64,000 bases of DNA from Catenulispora acidiphila DSM 44928 (GTDB taxonomy: Bacteria; Actinomycetota; Actinomycetes; Streptomycetales; Catenulisporaceae): NCBI RefSeq assembly GCF_000024025.1, contig NC_013131.1, positions 3,286,001 to 3,350,000 on the forward strand. Reading direction: 5' to 3'. Shown piece after piece: positions 24,444 to 30,779 of the stretch. Made by a program: the position numbers and the translations under genes. Within the stretch, counting starts at the first letter, position 1, and the number at the start of each line of letters is the position of its first letter. Under the pieces are notes generated by a model. It was not told the origin of the DNA. It worked only from the letters and a program-made list of their open reading frames with translations, and ran no database searches.

Positions 24444-25268
24444 ATGCCGTCAGCCGTGTGGTCCGGGACGATCTCGTTCGGCTTGGTCAGCGTGCCCGTG
24501 CAGCTGTACTCCGTTACCGACAGCGCCGGACCCGAACTGCACCAGTACCACGCCGAGGACGGCGGCCGGATCCGGTACAAGCGGGTGTGCGAAGTCGACG
24601 GCCAAGAGCTGCAGCAGGACGACATTGCCCGCGGCTACCCCGTCGGCGACGACGAAGTGATCATCACCGACCGGGACCTCGACGGCTTGCCCGAGGTCGC
24701 GAAGAAGATCGTCGCCATCGATGCGATCGTCCGCGAAGACCAGATCGACCCGATCCAGTACCGGAAGGCCTATTACGTTGCGCCGGAGAAGGCGGGACTC
24801 CGCCCCTACGTACTGCTGCGCAATGCGCTTGCGAAGGCTGGACGCGCCGCGGTTGTTACCTTTGCGATGCGCGAGCGCGAGTCCCTAGCGCTGGTGCGGG
24901 CCCGCGACGACCTGCTGCTGCTCGAGACGCTGTTCTGGCCCGATGAAGTGCGTGAGATCCCCGTGGAGGCTCCGCCGGCCATCGACGACAAGACCGAGCT
25001 GAAAGCGGCCGTGGACCTGATCGAAGCCATGACCTCTGACTTCAAGCCCGAGCAGTACCACAACCTGTACCGCGAGGCGCTCCAAGAGGTCATCGAGGCC
25101 AAGGAAGCCGGGCGCGAGGTGACGCGCGTTGAGCAGCCGAAGGAAGACGCGGGTGCGAAGGTCACGGACCTGCTGTCGGCACTGCGGGCATCGGTGGAGC
25201 GGGCGAAGGAGACGCGCGGCGAGGGCGAGAAGCCGGCTGCGAAGAAGAGGGCGAAGAAGGCGGCCTGA
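24444..25268 (+). CDS. ku: Ku-type DNA-end-binding protein (274 aa)
   Basis: The full bacterial Ku core is present: VWSGTISFGLVSVPVQLYS at the start, RIRYKRVCEVDG, GDDEVIITDRDLD, DPIQYRKAYYVAPEKAG, ARDDLLLLETLFWPDEVR and KPEQYHNLYREALQEVIEAK. A lysine-rich C-terminal tail (KKRAKKAA) ends it. Ku homodimers ring DNA ends and recruit LigD for non-homologous end joining. No LigD is in the window. Mycobacteriophages Omega and Corndog carry Ku to help close ends with a host ligase; a similar role is inferred. ATG 24444 has AGGAGG at ideal spacing. Confidence 0.93.
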   Translation: MPSAVWSGTISFGLVSVPVQLYSVTDSAGPELHQYHAEDGGRIRYKRVCEVDGQELQQDDIARGYPVGDDEVIITDRDLDGLPEVAKKIVAIDAIVREDQIDPIQYRKAYYVAPEKAGLRPYVLLRNALAKAGRAAVVTFAMRERESLALVRARDDLLLLETLFWPDEVREIPVEAPPAIDDKTELKAAVDLIEAMTSDFKPEQYHNLYREALQEVIEAKEAGREVTRVEQPKEDAGAKVTDLLSALRASVERAKETRGEGEKPAAKKRAKKAA

Positions 25269-25320
25269 CATTCGCACCGAAGCGGCGGTTCATCACTCTG
25301 GAGAATGATGTCCGCGCCGC

Positions 25321-25364
25321 CTATGTATACCCCCCATAGCTCCGGGTATGACGGGTGTACATAG
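25321..25364. promoter_or_regulatory. Inverted repeat upstream of the 25399 regulator
   Basis: CTATGTATACCC (25321-25332) and GGGTGTACATAG (25353-25364) are 12-base inverted arms differing at one position, 20 bases apart. They lie 35 bases before a helix-turn-helix gene, the arrangement of an autoregulatory operator. Confidence 0.6.
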
Positions 25365-25398
25365 CTAGAGCTCGGACGCCCCCAACGAAAGGCACCGC

Positions 25399-25722
25399 GT
25401 GATCCCCGACGAACACCTTGAAGCCATTCAGCAAGACGCGCTCCTGGTCACCTACGCCGCCGGGGCAGTCCACGGCGCATCCATCCTGCTCGCATCAGCA
25501 CGAGCCAAGGCCGTTGCAGCTCTCGTTGAAGCGTGCGACGGCAACCAGTCCGAAGCCGGACGTCGACTCGGCGTTGACCAAGCCGCCGTGAACCGCATGG
25601 TCCACAAGACGGGCACCTCGCTGGAAGGTGTCGATCTCAACGGACTCGCTGGTCGGCTCGCCGAGGCAGTCAGTCAGGGGGTAAGTGCCCTGGCGCGGCT
25701 GGAAACTGTCGGAGCCGAGTAG
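25399..25722 (+). CDS. Fis-like helix-turn-helix protein (107 aa)
   Basis: VEACDGNQSEAGRRLGVDQ followed by AAVNRMVHKTG is a Fis-type helix-turn-helix. GTG start after AAAGG. The preceding inverted repeat is its likely binding site. Could be a repressor of its own operon. Confidence 0.65.
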   Translation: MIPDEHLEAIQQDALLVTYAAGAVHGASILLASARAKAVAALVEACDGNQSEAGRRLGVDQAAVNRMVHKTGTSLEGVDLNGLAGRLAEAVSQGVSALARLETVGAE

Positions 25723-25737
25723 CTGCTGCGCGTCGAT

Positions 25738-25764
25738 GCCCGGCCGACCGAATGGCGGCCGGGC
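25738..25764 (+). terminator. Hairpin terminator
   Basis: GCCCGGCCG and CGGCCGGGC form a perfect 9-bp stem with a 9-base loop, 16 bases after the stop of the HTH gene. Confidence 0.65.
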
Positions 25765-25966
25765 ATTGGTGTATCTGACGGAAGCGGTAACGCGGCCCGT
25801 CCGGCGTTGCTATGGTCGAGGCAGCACAACCCCACCTCGGTGGATACTCTCCGCGACGGCGGAGGTGGTTCTGATGTGTTGTTCGTTTCAACACTTGCTC
25901 TCCGTATCAACGGAGGTACCGCTGGCCCCGACCTCCGGGGTTATTGCGCTATCTAGAGGAGAGCCC

Positions 25967-26206
25967 ATGTACGGCTACGTACCCGAGGATCTCGACAACC
26001 AGGTTCCCTCTGAGGGCTCGGACGACGCCTCGTGGCTTGACGACTCCAGCGAGCCCGTCAGCGCGGGCTTCGAGTGGGTAATCGAAGGTGGACCCGAGAT
26101 CCTGACTGCGGGCCTGCCGCCGTGGACTGGTGAAACCTGGGGCAACGGAACTGATCGCTGGGCCCATCTCGAGGCGGGCTGGAATTCGAAGCCGGCCGCC
26201 AAGTAG
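25967..26206 (+). CDS. Small acidic protein (79 aa)
   Basis: GAGGAGA site before ATG 25967. Acidic first half (DLDNQVPSEGSDDASWLDDS) and a Trp/Gly-rich second half. No family recognised. A ~200-base leader upstream holds a CGGAGGT/ACCTCCG hairpin (25914-25937) just before the ribosome site. Confidence 0.6.
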   Translation: MYGYVPEDLDNQVPSEGSDDASWLDDSSEPVSAGFEWVIEGGPEILTAGLPPWTGETWGNGTDRWAHLEAGWNSKPAAK

Positions 26207-26256
26207 CCGGGCGTCGCCGCGCCAAGCCGCCCACAAGTGCGACAATGGCTTGAGCG

Positions 26257-26282
26257 GCGCCCCGCAGTCCCAGCCGGGGCGC
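26257..26282 (+). terminator. Hairpin terminator
   Basis: GCGCCCCG and CGGGGCGC form a perfect 8-bp stem with a 10-base loop between two plus-strand genes. Confidence 0.55.
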
Positions 26283-26352
26283 ACATTCACATCCGGGATG
26301 GTGTACGGTGCGGTTCAGGCAGGTCAGAGACCGGCCGCACGAGGAGAAGCCA

Positions 26353-26544
26353 GTGCAGGGCGGGCCGGTGTCCGTCGGGAGCTTACTCATCGCCGTGACA
26401 CTGAAGCCGATCAACGAACTCCCGCCCGGCGTGCACCTCGAAGGCGTCCTAACCGAGCTCGGCGGCGTCGTCGCCGAGACGGTCGGCAACTGGTACGACA
26501 AGCGCGGCCACGAGTTCTGCGTGTCCGTACCCGACATAGCCTGA
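26353..26544 (+). CDS. Small hypothetical protein (63 aa)
   Basis: GTG 26353 is preceded by GAGGAG. The ending ETVGNWYDKRGHEFCVSVPD suggests a single alpha/beta unit. The longer form from ATG 26308 lacks a ribosome site. Confidence 0.5.
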   Translation: MQGGPVSVGSLLIAVTLKPINELPPGVHLEGVLTELGGVVAETVGNWYDKRGHEFCVSVPDIA

Positions 26545-26560
26545 CCGGCGTACCCTCGAC

Positions 26561-26630
26561 GTGCGGGCGCCGACGGCCCGCACGGGTTGATCCCACGCCC
26601 CGGCCGGCCCCAAGGTCACCCGGCCGGGGC
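26561..26630 (+). terminator. Two tandem hairpins ending the plus-strand group
   Basis: GTGCGGGC/GCCCGCAC (26561-26583) and an 11-bp perfect stem GCCCCGGCCGG/CCGGCCGGGGC (26597-26630) follow the last plus-strand stop. They separate it from the converging minus-strand operon. 26631-26754 shows no gene. Confidence 0.65.
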
Positions 26631-26754
26631 GCCACGAGAACTCCCAACAGGGACGTCATATAGGGGAAGGGATTGATCGGCCCCCGCCCGCGGCGGCATG
26701 AGCCGGCCGGTTCTGGCAACCGCGAGCAGGCGCTCACGTCCCGCCCACCGATGA

Positions 26755-26790
26755 GGTCCCGGGCGTGTGCCGCGGATGGTGCCCGGGACC
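26755..26790 (-). terminator. Hairpin terminator of the minus-strand chain
   Basis: GGTCCCGGGC and GCCCGGGACC make a perfect 10-bp stem ten bases after the minus-strand stop at 26800. Confidence 0.65.
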
Positions 26791-26799
26791 GCCCTTCCA

Positions 26800-27201
26800 C
26801 TAGGCCTCCTGCAGCTCGCGGATCTTTGCCCTGTGGAACAACTCCAGTTCCGCCTCGCGCCGCCCGAACGGATCCTTCTCCACGAGTGCATCGTGCGTGC
26901 CGCGCACTACCCGGCCAGCCGCAATGTCAGCATCAAGTCGCTGTAGAGCTTCGTCAAGCGCAGACATCGCCTCTTCGGGGATGAACGCTACGACCTCGAT
27001 GAACCACGAGTCCTCGACAGGTTGCCGTTCGGGCCACAGCCTCCAGGAGTAGGCCGTGACCGACACATATGGCCGCTCCGACACGACGTGCGCCTGGTCC
27101 ACGTCCAGCGGCACGGACTCAAAGTGGACGCGCGTTTCAAACGGTGTCTTGTAGGCGACGACGTGAGAAACGGGCACGGTCGGGGTGCCTCGGCGCTTCA
27201 T
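26800..27201 (-). CDS. Hypothetical protein (133 aa)
   Basis: ATG 27201 (MKRRGTPTVPV) is chosen because TACGGT stands seven bases before it; ATG 27246 would lengthen it by 15 residues. The product has a beta-rich first half (ERPYVSVTAYSWRLWPERQ) and a helical end. No family recognised. Confidence 0.6.
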   Translation of the reverse strand: MKRRGTPTVPVSHVVAYKTPFETRVHFESVPLDVDQAHVVSERPYVSVTAYSWRLWPERQPVEDSWFIEVVAFIPEEAMSALDEALQRLDADIAAGRVVRGTHDALVEKDPFGRREAELELFHRAKIRELQEA

Positions 27202-27224
27202 AGTCACCACCGTATTGAGGCCGT

Positions 27225-27315
27225 CAGTCCTGCGGTTCGAAACCATGGCGGCCGGCCGTGTCCGGCGTCGCGGGCTTCCAAGGCTCCCGCAAGACTGGCC
27301 AGTTCTGCGGTTTGA
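27225..27315. repeat. Pair of 16-base direct repeats
   Basis: CAGTCCTGCGGTTCGA (27225-27240) and CAGTTCTGCGGTTTGA (27300-27315) differ at two positions. They lie in a 256-base stretch (27202-27457) without a supported gene, between the tRNA-like cluster and the 26800 gene. Their role is unknown. Confidence 0.4.
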
Positions 27316-27457
27316 CGCCTCCACCTCGACCGGGCAGGCCGACCGCCTCGCAATCCACGTCCGGGCGGATCGACTTAGCCTTGCGGCTCCTGGTCTGGAC
27401 GTGGTGCTCTAGCGTACCGAAAAGCCCTGCCAGCCTGGGTGCCGTCGAAACAGCAGC

Positions 27458-27491
27458 GCGCCCCGGAGGCGGTATCCATCCTCCGAGGCGC
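27458..27491 (-). terminator. 12-bp hairpin ending the tRNA-like cluster
   Basis: GCGCCCCGGAGG and CCTCCGAGGCGC pair over 12 positions with one G-T wobble and a 10-base loop. It lies directly after the last tRNA-like element on the minus strand. Confidence 0.7.
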
Positions 27492-27554
27492 TGTGTCTGT
27501 AATGACTTTGCAAGTCAGTGACGTCCGCCACTTGGCCACACCGATGGCGTTTAA
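27492..27554 (-). tRNA. tRNA-Cys-like element without a T arm
   Basis: The anticodon arm at 27502-27518 is canonical: CTGAC and GTCAT around the loop TTGCAAA, giving anticodon GCA (Cys) with U33 and A37. A D-arm-like stretch (GGCCAAGTGGCGGAC) precedes it. No T arm with TTCGA follows; only six bases separate the anticodon stem from a partial acceptor match. It may be a decayed tRNA, a T-armless one, or part of a larger permuted gene. Confidence 0.45.
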
Positions 27555-27663
27555 GGACGCGGCTCACTCTTGACGGCGCCGTGCTCTGCCTATTGAGCTA
27601 CGCCAGCACGTAGAGCCGGCGATGGGGGTCGAACCCATAACCTCGACGTTCTCGTCCGCGTCC
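27555..27663 (-). tRNA. Circularly permuted tRNA gene P2
   Basis: Read on the minus strand, the 3' half comes first: CGTCG (27648-27644), AGGTT, T arm ATGGG-TTCGACC-CCCAT (27638-27622), acceptor CGCCGGC and T73. After six bases (CTACGT) the 5' half follows: acceptor GCTGGCG (27607-27601), TA, D arm GCTC-AATAGGCA-GAGC, A26 and CGGCG (27581-27577). Rejoined, acceptor 7/7 (one G-T), D 4/4, anticodon 5/5 (one G-T) and T 5/5 pairs all form, with A14, G18, G19, A21 and TTCGA in place. GGACGCGG before and CCGCGTCC after add an 8-bp leader/trailer helix. The split is in the anticodon loop, so the anticodon is not resolved; flanking bases give C at position 33. Confidence 0.85.
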
Positions 27664-27702
27664 GCTTGATCCGGCGATCGACGGCGATGCTGAGCATGGA
27701 GC

Positions 27703-27820
27703 GAGAATCTGAACTTCAGTGGTCTCGATGCGCCTCTACCAGTTGGGCTACAGCGGCCCGTATGCCGCCGGAAGGACTCGAACCTCCACCATCACCGAGC
27801 AACCCGTCAGCTTCAGTCTC
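27703..27820 (-). tRNA. Circularly permuted tRNA gene P1
   Basis: Same layout as P2. The 3' half is CGGTG (27797-27793), ATGGT, T arm GGAGG-TTCGAGT-CCTTC (27787-27771), acceptor CGGCGGC and A73; after TACGG the 5' half is acceptor GCCGCTG (27757-27751), TA, D arm GCC/GGC with an 11-base loop holding GG, G26 and CATCG (27730-27726). Rejoined, acceptor 7/7 (one G-T), D 3/3, anticodon 5/5 (one G-T) and T 5/5 (one G-T) pairs form. Leader GAGACTGAA pairs with trailer TTCAG and TCTC around a two-base bulge. The anticodon lies at the unjoined ends; the adjoining bases do not give U33, so its identity is open. Confidence 0.82.
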
Positions 27821-27867
27821 AACTTCAGCTTGTGCTCGCCGCCGATCCTACCGTGCGCCGGCCAGCG

Positions 27868-28599
27868 TCACGCGAACAGGTACCCGAACACGTCCTCGCC
27901 AACGCGCCGGTCCGTCACCTCGTGGTTGTTGGCCTCCTCGCGGGCGAACTTCACCGCGTGCGCCAGCTTCTCCACCCGCGCAGCCAGTGCATTAACGCGC
28001 TCGGCCGGCAGCGCACCGGAGAACTTCGTCGTGGTCCAGGTGCCGACGGTCACGTCCTCGTAGTAGACCTCGACCTGCGCCGGGTGCTTCTCAGTGGCCT
28101 CGGCCTTCACATGGTTGCGCGGCACCTTCTTGGTGCGGTTGGTCCGCACCGGCTCCGTCTTCCACGAGTCGGTCGACGGGTCGTGAACCCAGGACTCGGC
28201 GGCATCCAGCACCGGCAACTTCTTCACGAACGTGTGCAGGTCCGTCAGCTGCTTCTCCAGGAACAGCAGGTACGACACCGGCACGCCGGCGATGAGAACC
28301 TGGCCGTCGACCATGACGTCGGCGCGGGCTTCGCAGTTCGCCCAGTCCTTCGTCGCGGTCACGTCGAACAGCCGCGTCATGTTCGCCGATGTGAAGCGCA
28401 GGATCTCCTCGGCGCCGATCTGCACGCGCGTCGACTCCGGCGGAAGCTGCTCGCCTTCCTCGTCCTTTGGCTGGTACGTCCGGGAGATGCCGGACAGCAG
28501 CGCCTGCTTCTGGACGTTGTGGTGCGCCTCGGTGATGTCCGCGTAGGAGCGGGACTTGACCGACTTCTCAACGGCGATGATCTGGTTGAGCTTGGCCAC
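27868..28599 (-). CDS. DUF7873-type conserved protein (243 aa)
   Basis: The opening MAKLNQIIAVEKSVKSR, the middle TRLFDVTATKDWANCEARADV and PVSYLLFLEKQLTDLHTF, and the ending KFAREEANNHEV ... FGYLFA match a conserved protein of actinobacteria and their phages (DUF7873, from memory). Function is not known. It lies directly upstream of the permuted tRNA genes on the same strand and probably shares their transcript. Confidence 0.8.
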   Translation of the reverse strand: MAKLNQIIAVEKSVKSRSYADITEAHHNVQKQALLSGISRTYQPKDEEGEQLPPESTRVQIGAEEILRFTSANMTRLFDVTATKDWANCEARADVMVDGQVLIAGVPVSYLLFLEKQLTDLHTFVKKLPVLDAAESWVHDPSTDSWKTEPVRTNRTKKVPRNHVKAEATEKHPAQVEVYYEDVTVGTWTTTKFSGALPAERVNALAARVEKLAHAVKFAREEANNHEVTDRRVGEDVFGYLFA

Positions 28600-28642
28600 G
28601 ACTGTGGGTCCCTTCAGGGGGGCTTGTGGGGATTGACGCAGC

Positions 28643-29071
28643 CTACGCCGAATGATGTTCGCTTGCTGGCGGCTTTACTCGAACGTTCCACGCCGCTTCA
28701 GCCACGTCCCGAACCACGCACCCGCACGGCCGGTACGTAATCTGGCACTCCTCAGACGGCCGGTCCCAGTTGATCTGATCGCCGCGGAACGCCGTTGCGA
28801 ACTCGGCGTTCCAGCCGTTGGCCAGCCGCCTGCATGCCGGGCACCACCACGTCTGCCATGGCCGCCGCGACAACCACGCATTGAGCGGATGTAACAGCGG
28901 CGGCGGCAGGTAGTCCCCGGGCACGAACGGCACGCACGAACCGCCGTGGCCCCGCAGGAGCCCGCACTGCACGTAGTCGGTCCGGGGGCGGTTCCGTCGC
29001 AGCAGCCACTGAACAAACGACCGTCGGTGCCAAGGGAATGCAACACCCGGGCAGGTGGGCGTCTCGTTCAA
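28643..29071 (-). CDS. Zinc-binding hypothetical protein (142 aa)
   Basis: TTG 29071 overlaps the upstream TGA (TTGA) and is the only start fitting the local coupling. CGLLRGHGGSC, WWCPACRRLANGW and YRPCGC give several metal ligands. Role unknown. Confidence 0.55.
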   Translation of the reverse strand: MNETPTCPGVAFPWHRRSFVQWLLRRNRPRTDYVQCGLLRGHGGSCVPFVPGDYLPPPLLHPLNAWLSRRPWQTWWCPACRRLANGWNAEFATAFRGDQINWDRPSEECQITYRPCGCVVRDVAEAAWNVRVKPPASEHHSA

Positions 29072-29325
29072 GGCGGGAACTCCACGCCGTACAGGTCCGC
29101 CATCTCGGCCTCCGATGCCATCAGCAGCACCTGCCCGTCGTCCAGCCACGAGCACTCGATGACCGTGTACGCGATCCCGTAGCCGCCGTCGCGGACCGCA
29201 TCCCGGACGCGCTCGTACATATCGGCGGCGCAGACGAGCCGCTTCTTGTTGCGTTCGATACCAGCAAGGAACTCGTTCAGGGCGGCAACCGTCAGTGCTG
29301 GCTGGCCATATAGCGAGTCGGTCAC
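29068..29325 (-). CDS. Hypothetical protein (85 aa)
   Basis: Overlaps both neighbours by four bases. Alpha/beta, with AALNEFLAGIERNKKRLVC and GGYGIAYTVIECSWLDDG. No family recognised. Confidence 0.65.
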   Translation of the reverse strand: MTDSLYGQPALTVAALNEFLAGIERNKKRLVCAADMYERVRDAVRDGGYGIAYTVIECSWLDDGQVLLMASEAEMADLYGVEFPP

Positions 29326-29582
29326 TGGCTGCGGTCTTCATACGCAAAAGTGAAACCCGGCGGCAGCAGATCCTCGGCCTGGAACAGCGCCGTTAGGTCG
29401 GTGGCCGAGGCCTCCATGCGTTTTGGAATCGCGTCACGGAACTCCGCAAGCCGCGCGTCATACTCGGCTCTCGCCGTCAGGTAGCCATCCCAGTTCCAGT
29501 CGGTAGTGTCGTAGTCAAGCCCATAGGCGGCAGCGATCTGGGCGCGGACCTGGCGGGTGAGGTCGTCAGGTGGTTCGGTCAT
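29322..29582 (-). CDS. Hypothetical protein (86 aa)
   Basis: Four-base overlaps on both sides. Acidic, helical, with RQVRAQIAAAYGLDYDTTDW. No function recognised. Confidence 0.65.
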   Translation of the reverse strand: MTEPPDDLTRQVRAQIAAAYGLDYDTTDWNWDGYLTARAEYDARLAEFRDAIPKRMEASATDLTALFQAEDLLPPGFTFAYEDRSQ

Positions 29583-29851
29583 GGTTGACCTCCGTAGAAG
29601 CCGTCCAGCTGAAGGTTAAGCTCCGCCAGGTCGGGATGGATGGCGATGTTGATGCGATCAGCCAGGCTCTCCTCGCCGACGATGCGCAGAATCTTCGAGC
29701 CGGTCTCGATCGACATCGGAAGCGTAACCTCGAACTCGCTGAGCAGCGGGAGGTGCGGCAGGTGCGGCGCCGGGTCGCGCTCCCACTCAATACTGATGTC
29801 CGTCACGGGGATCGGCTTGCCGTCGCCAAACTGGATGAAGCCGTCGATCAT
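29579..29851 (-). CDS. Hypothetical beta-rich protein (90 aa)
   Basis: ATG 29851 begins MIDGFIQFGDGKPIPV; strands such as SEFEVTLPMSIETGSKILRI suggest a small barrel. Coupled by ATGA. A similar end (VELPLVLIEGAP) is in the protein at 33628. Confidence 0.65.
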   Translation of the reverse strand: MIDGFIQFGDGKPIPVTDISIEWERDPAPHLPHLPLLSEFEVTLPMSIETGSKILRIVGEESLADRINIAIHPDLAELNLQLDGFYGGQP

Positions 29852-30177
29852 GTCAGCTCCTGCACTGCAAGGCCAGCAAACGGCGGGCACCGCCACGGAA
29901 CACCGCAGTGCATGCAGCCAACGAAGCCGCGGTCGTCGAGGATCTGCGGGTAGTGGATGTTCAGGACGGCGTAGGTGCCCATCGGATCCGGCAGCCCCGA
30001 AGCATCCATCATCCGCTCCCAGTCGTCGAACGCAGCATCATAAGTGGCCTGGAACGGCGCATATCGTGCGCGCGTCACCGCAAGAGCAGAGTCAACGATG
30101 TTCTCGGCAAGGAGACGCTCAAGCCTCTCCGCATCGAAGGTGCTGGCGGCGAGGATCGGGTTGTGCTCCTCGCTCAC
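29848..30177 (-). CDS. Hypothetical protein (109 aa)
   Basis: GTG start in a GTGA overlap. Helical N-terminus; a CMHCGVPWRC knuckle at the end may bind zinc. Confidence 0.65.
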   Translation of the reverse strand: MSEEHNPILAASTFDAERLERLLAENIVDSALAVTRARYAPFQATYDAAFDDWERMMDASGLPDPMGTYAVLNIHYPQILDDRGFVGCMHCGVPWRCPPFAGLAVQELT

Positions 30178-30605
30178 GTCCTCACCTCGCATCGATGCCC
30201 GTCGGCCCACGCCACGTAGTCGGCAAGGTTAACGTTGGTCGGGGCCGTGAAGGCGTAGCAGTCGAGACAGGCCATGATGTCGGAGTCGTAGTACATCTCG
30301 AAGCGGCCGTAGTCGGTGCGGTCTGGCGCAAGGATCTGCAGGGGCTTTCCCTTGTCCTGCTCTACGATCTCGCGCCAGCGTTCGGCGAGCTTCTGGTAGC
30401 CGGCCTCGTTAAGCGGCCCGTCGAACTGTACGACGACGGTAGGCCGTTCGTCTCGCTCGCGGATGAGCGCGTCAACTTCGTTGAGCAGGTCGTTGCACAT
30501 CACCCGTTCCATGCTGGTGACGAGCCCGAGGGTCGGATGCGCCCAGTTGACCTCGTGGATGCTGCGGATCTCGGCGAGACGCTCCGGCGTAGGGCGATCG
30601 TTCAC
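30174..30605 (-). CDS. Hypothetical protein (143 aa)
   Basis: GTG 30605 overlaps the end of a broken upstream gene and has AGGAAG. The start PERLAEIRSIHE and a Leu/Asp helix (NDLLNEVDALIRER) resemble the start of the 48381 protein (RLTEIRPEIE ... ELLDEVDRM), a frequent actinophage module. Function unknown. Confidence 0.65.
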   Translation of the reverse strand: MNDRPTPERLAEIRSIHEVNWAHPTLGLVTSMERVMCNDLLNEVDALIRERDERPTVVVQFDGPLNEAGYQKLAERWREIVEQDKGKPLQILAPDRTDYGRFEMYYDSDIMACLDCYAFTAPTNVNLADYVAWADGHRCEVRT

Positions 30606-30736
30606 GCTTCCTCCAGGCTCGGCATCACAACAGCCACAGCCCTCTCCAGTGGCCACCCTTCCTCGGCGCCGCCCAACTGCGCGGTGACTTCGATGGCGGA
30701 CTCAACGAGCGCACGCTCTGCGCATGAACGTCTCTT
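30602..30736 (-). pseudogene. 3' part of a gene split by the TnpB element
   Basis: A coding-like frame without its own start (KRRSCAERALVESAIE ... VVMPSLEEA) ends in GTGA overlap with the next gene. It continues in frame from the 25-codon fragment at 32093-32167 if the element 30737-32092 is removed, giving a 69-residue protein. Confidence 0.75.
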
Positions 30737-30779
30737 GACGTCCTCCCCGCCCTTAGAGCAGGGATTCCTGCCGCGCCGG

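Noticed and set aside
27225-27245. GGTTCGAAACC as a T arm of another tRNA
   Set aside because: The flanking bases do not form a 5-bp T stem on either strand and no acceptor or D arm is near.
27571-27607. Ordinary linear tRNA starting at 27607 (D arm TAGCTC...GAGC) with anticodon GTC
   Set aside because: Bases after the 5' half cannot form its anticodon stem or T arm; the matching CGTCG, T arm and acceptor strand lie upstream at 27615-27648. The permuted reading pairs perfectly.
27614-27690. Ordinary linear tRNA ending at 27614 with 5' acceptor GCCGTCG near 27680
   Set aside because: It leaves a mismatch in the acceptor, no D stem with GG and no 7-base anticodon loop. The acceptor strand pairs fully with the downstream GCTGGCG instead.
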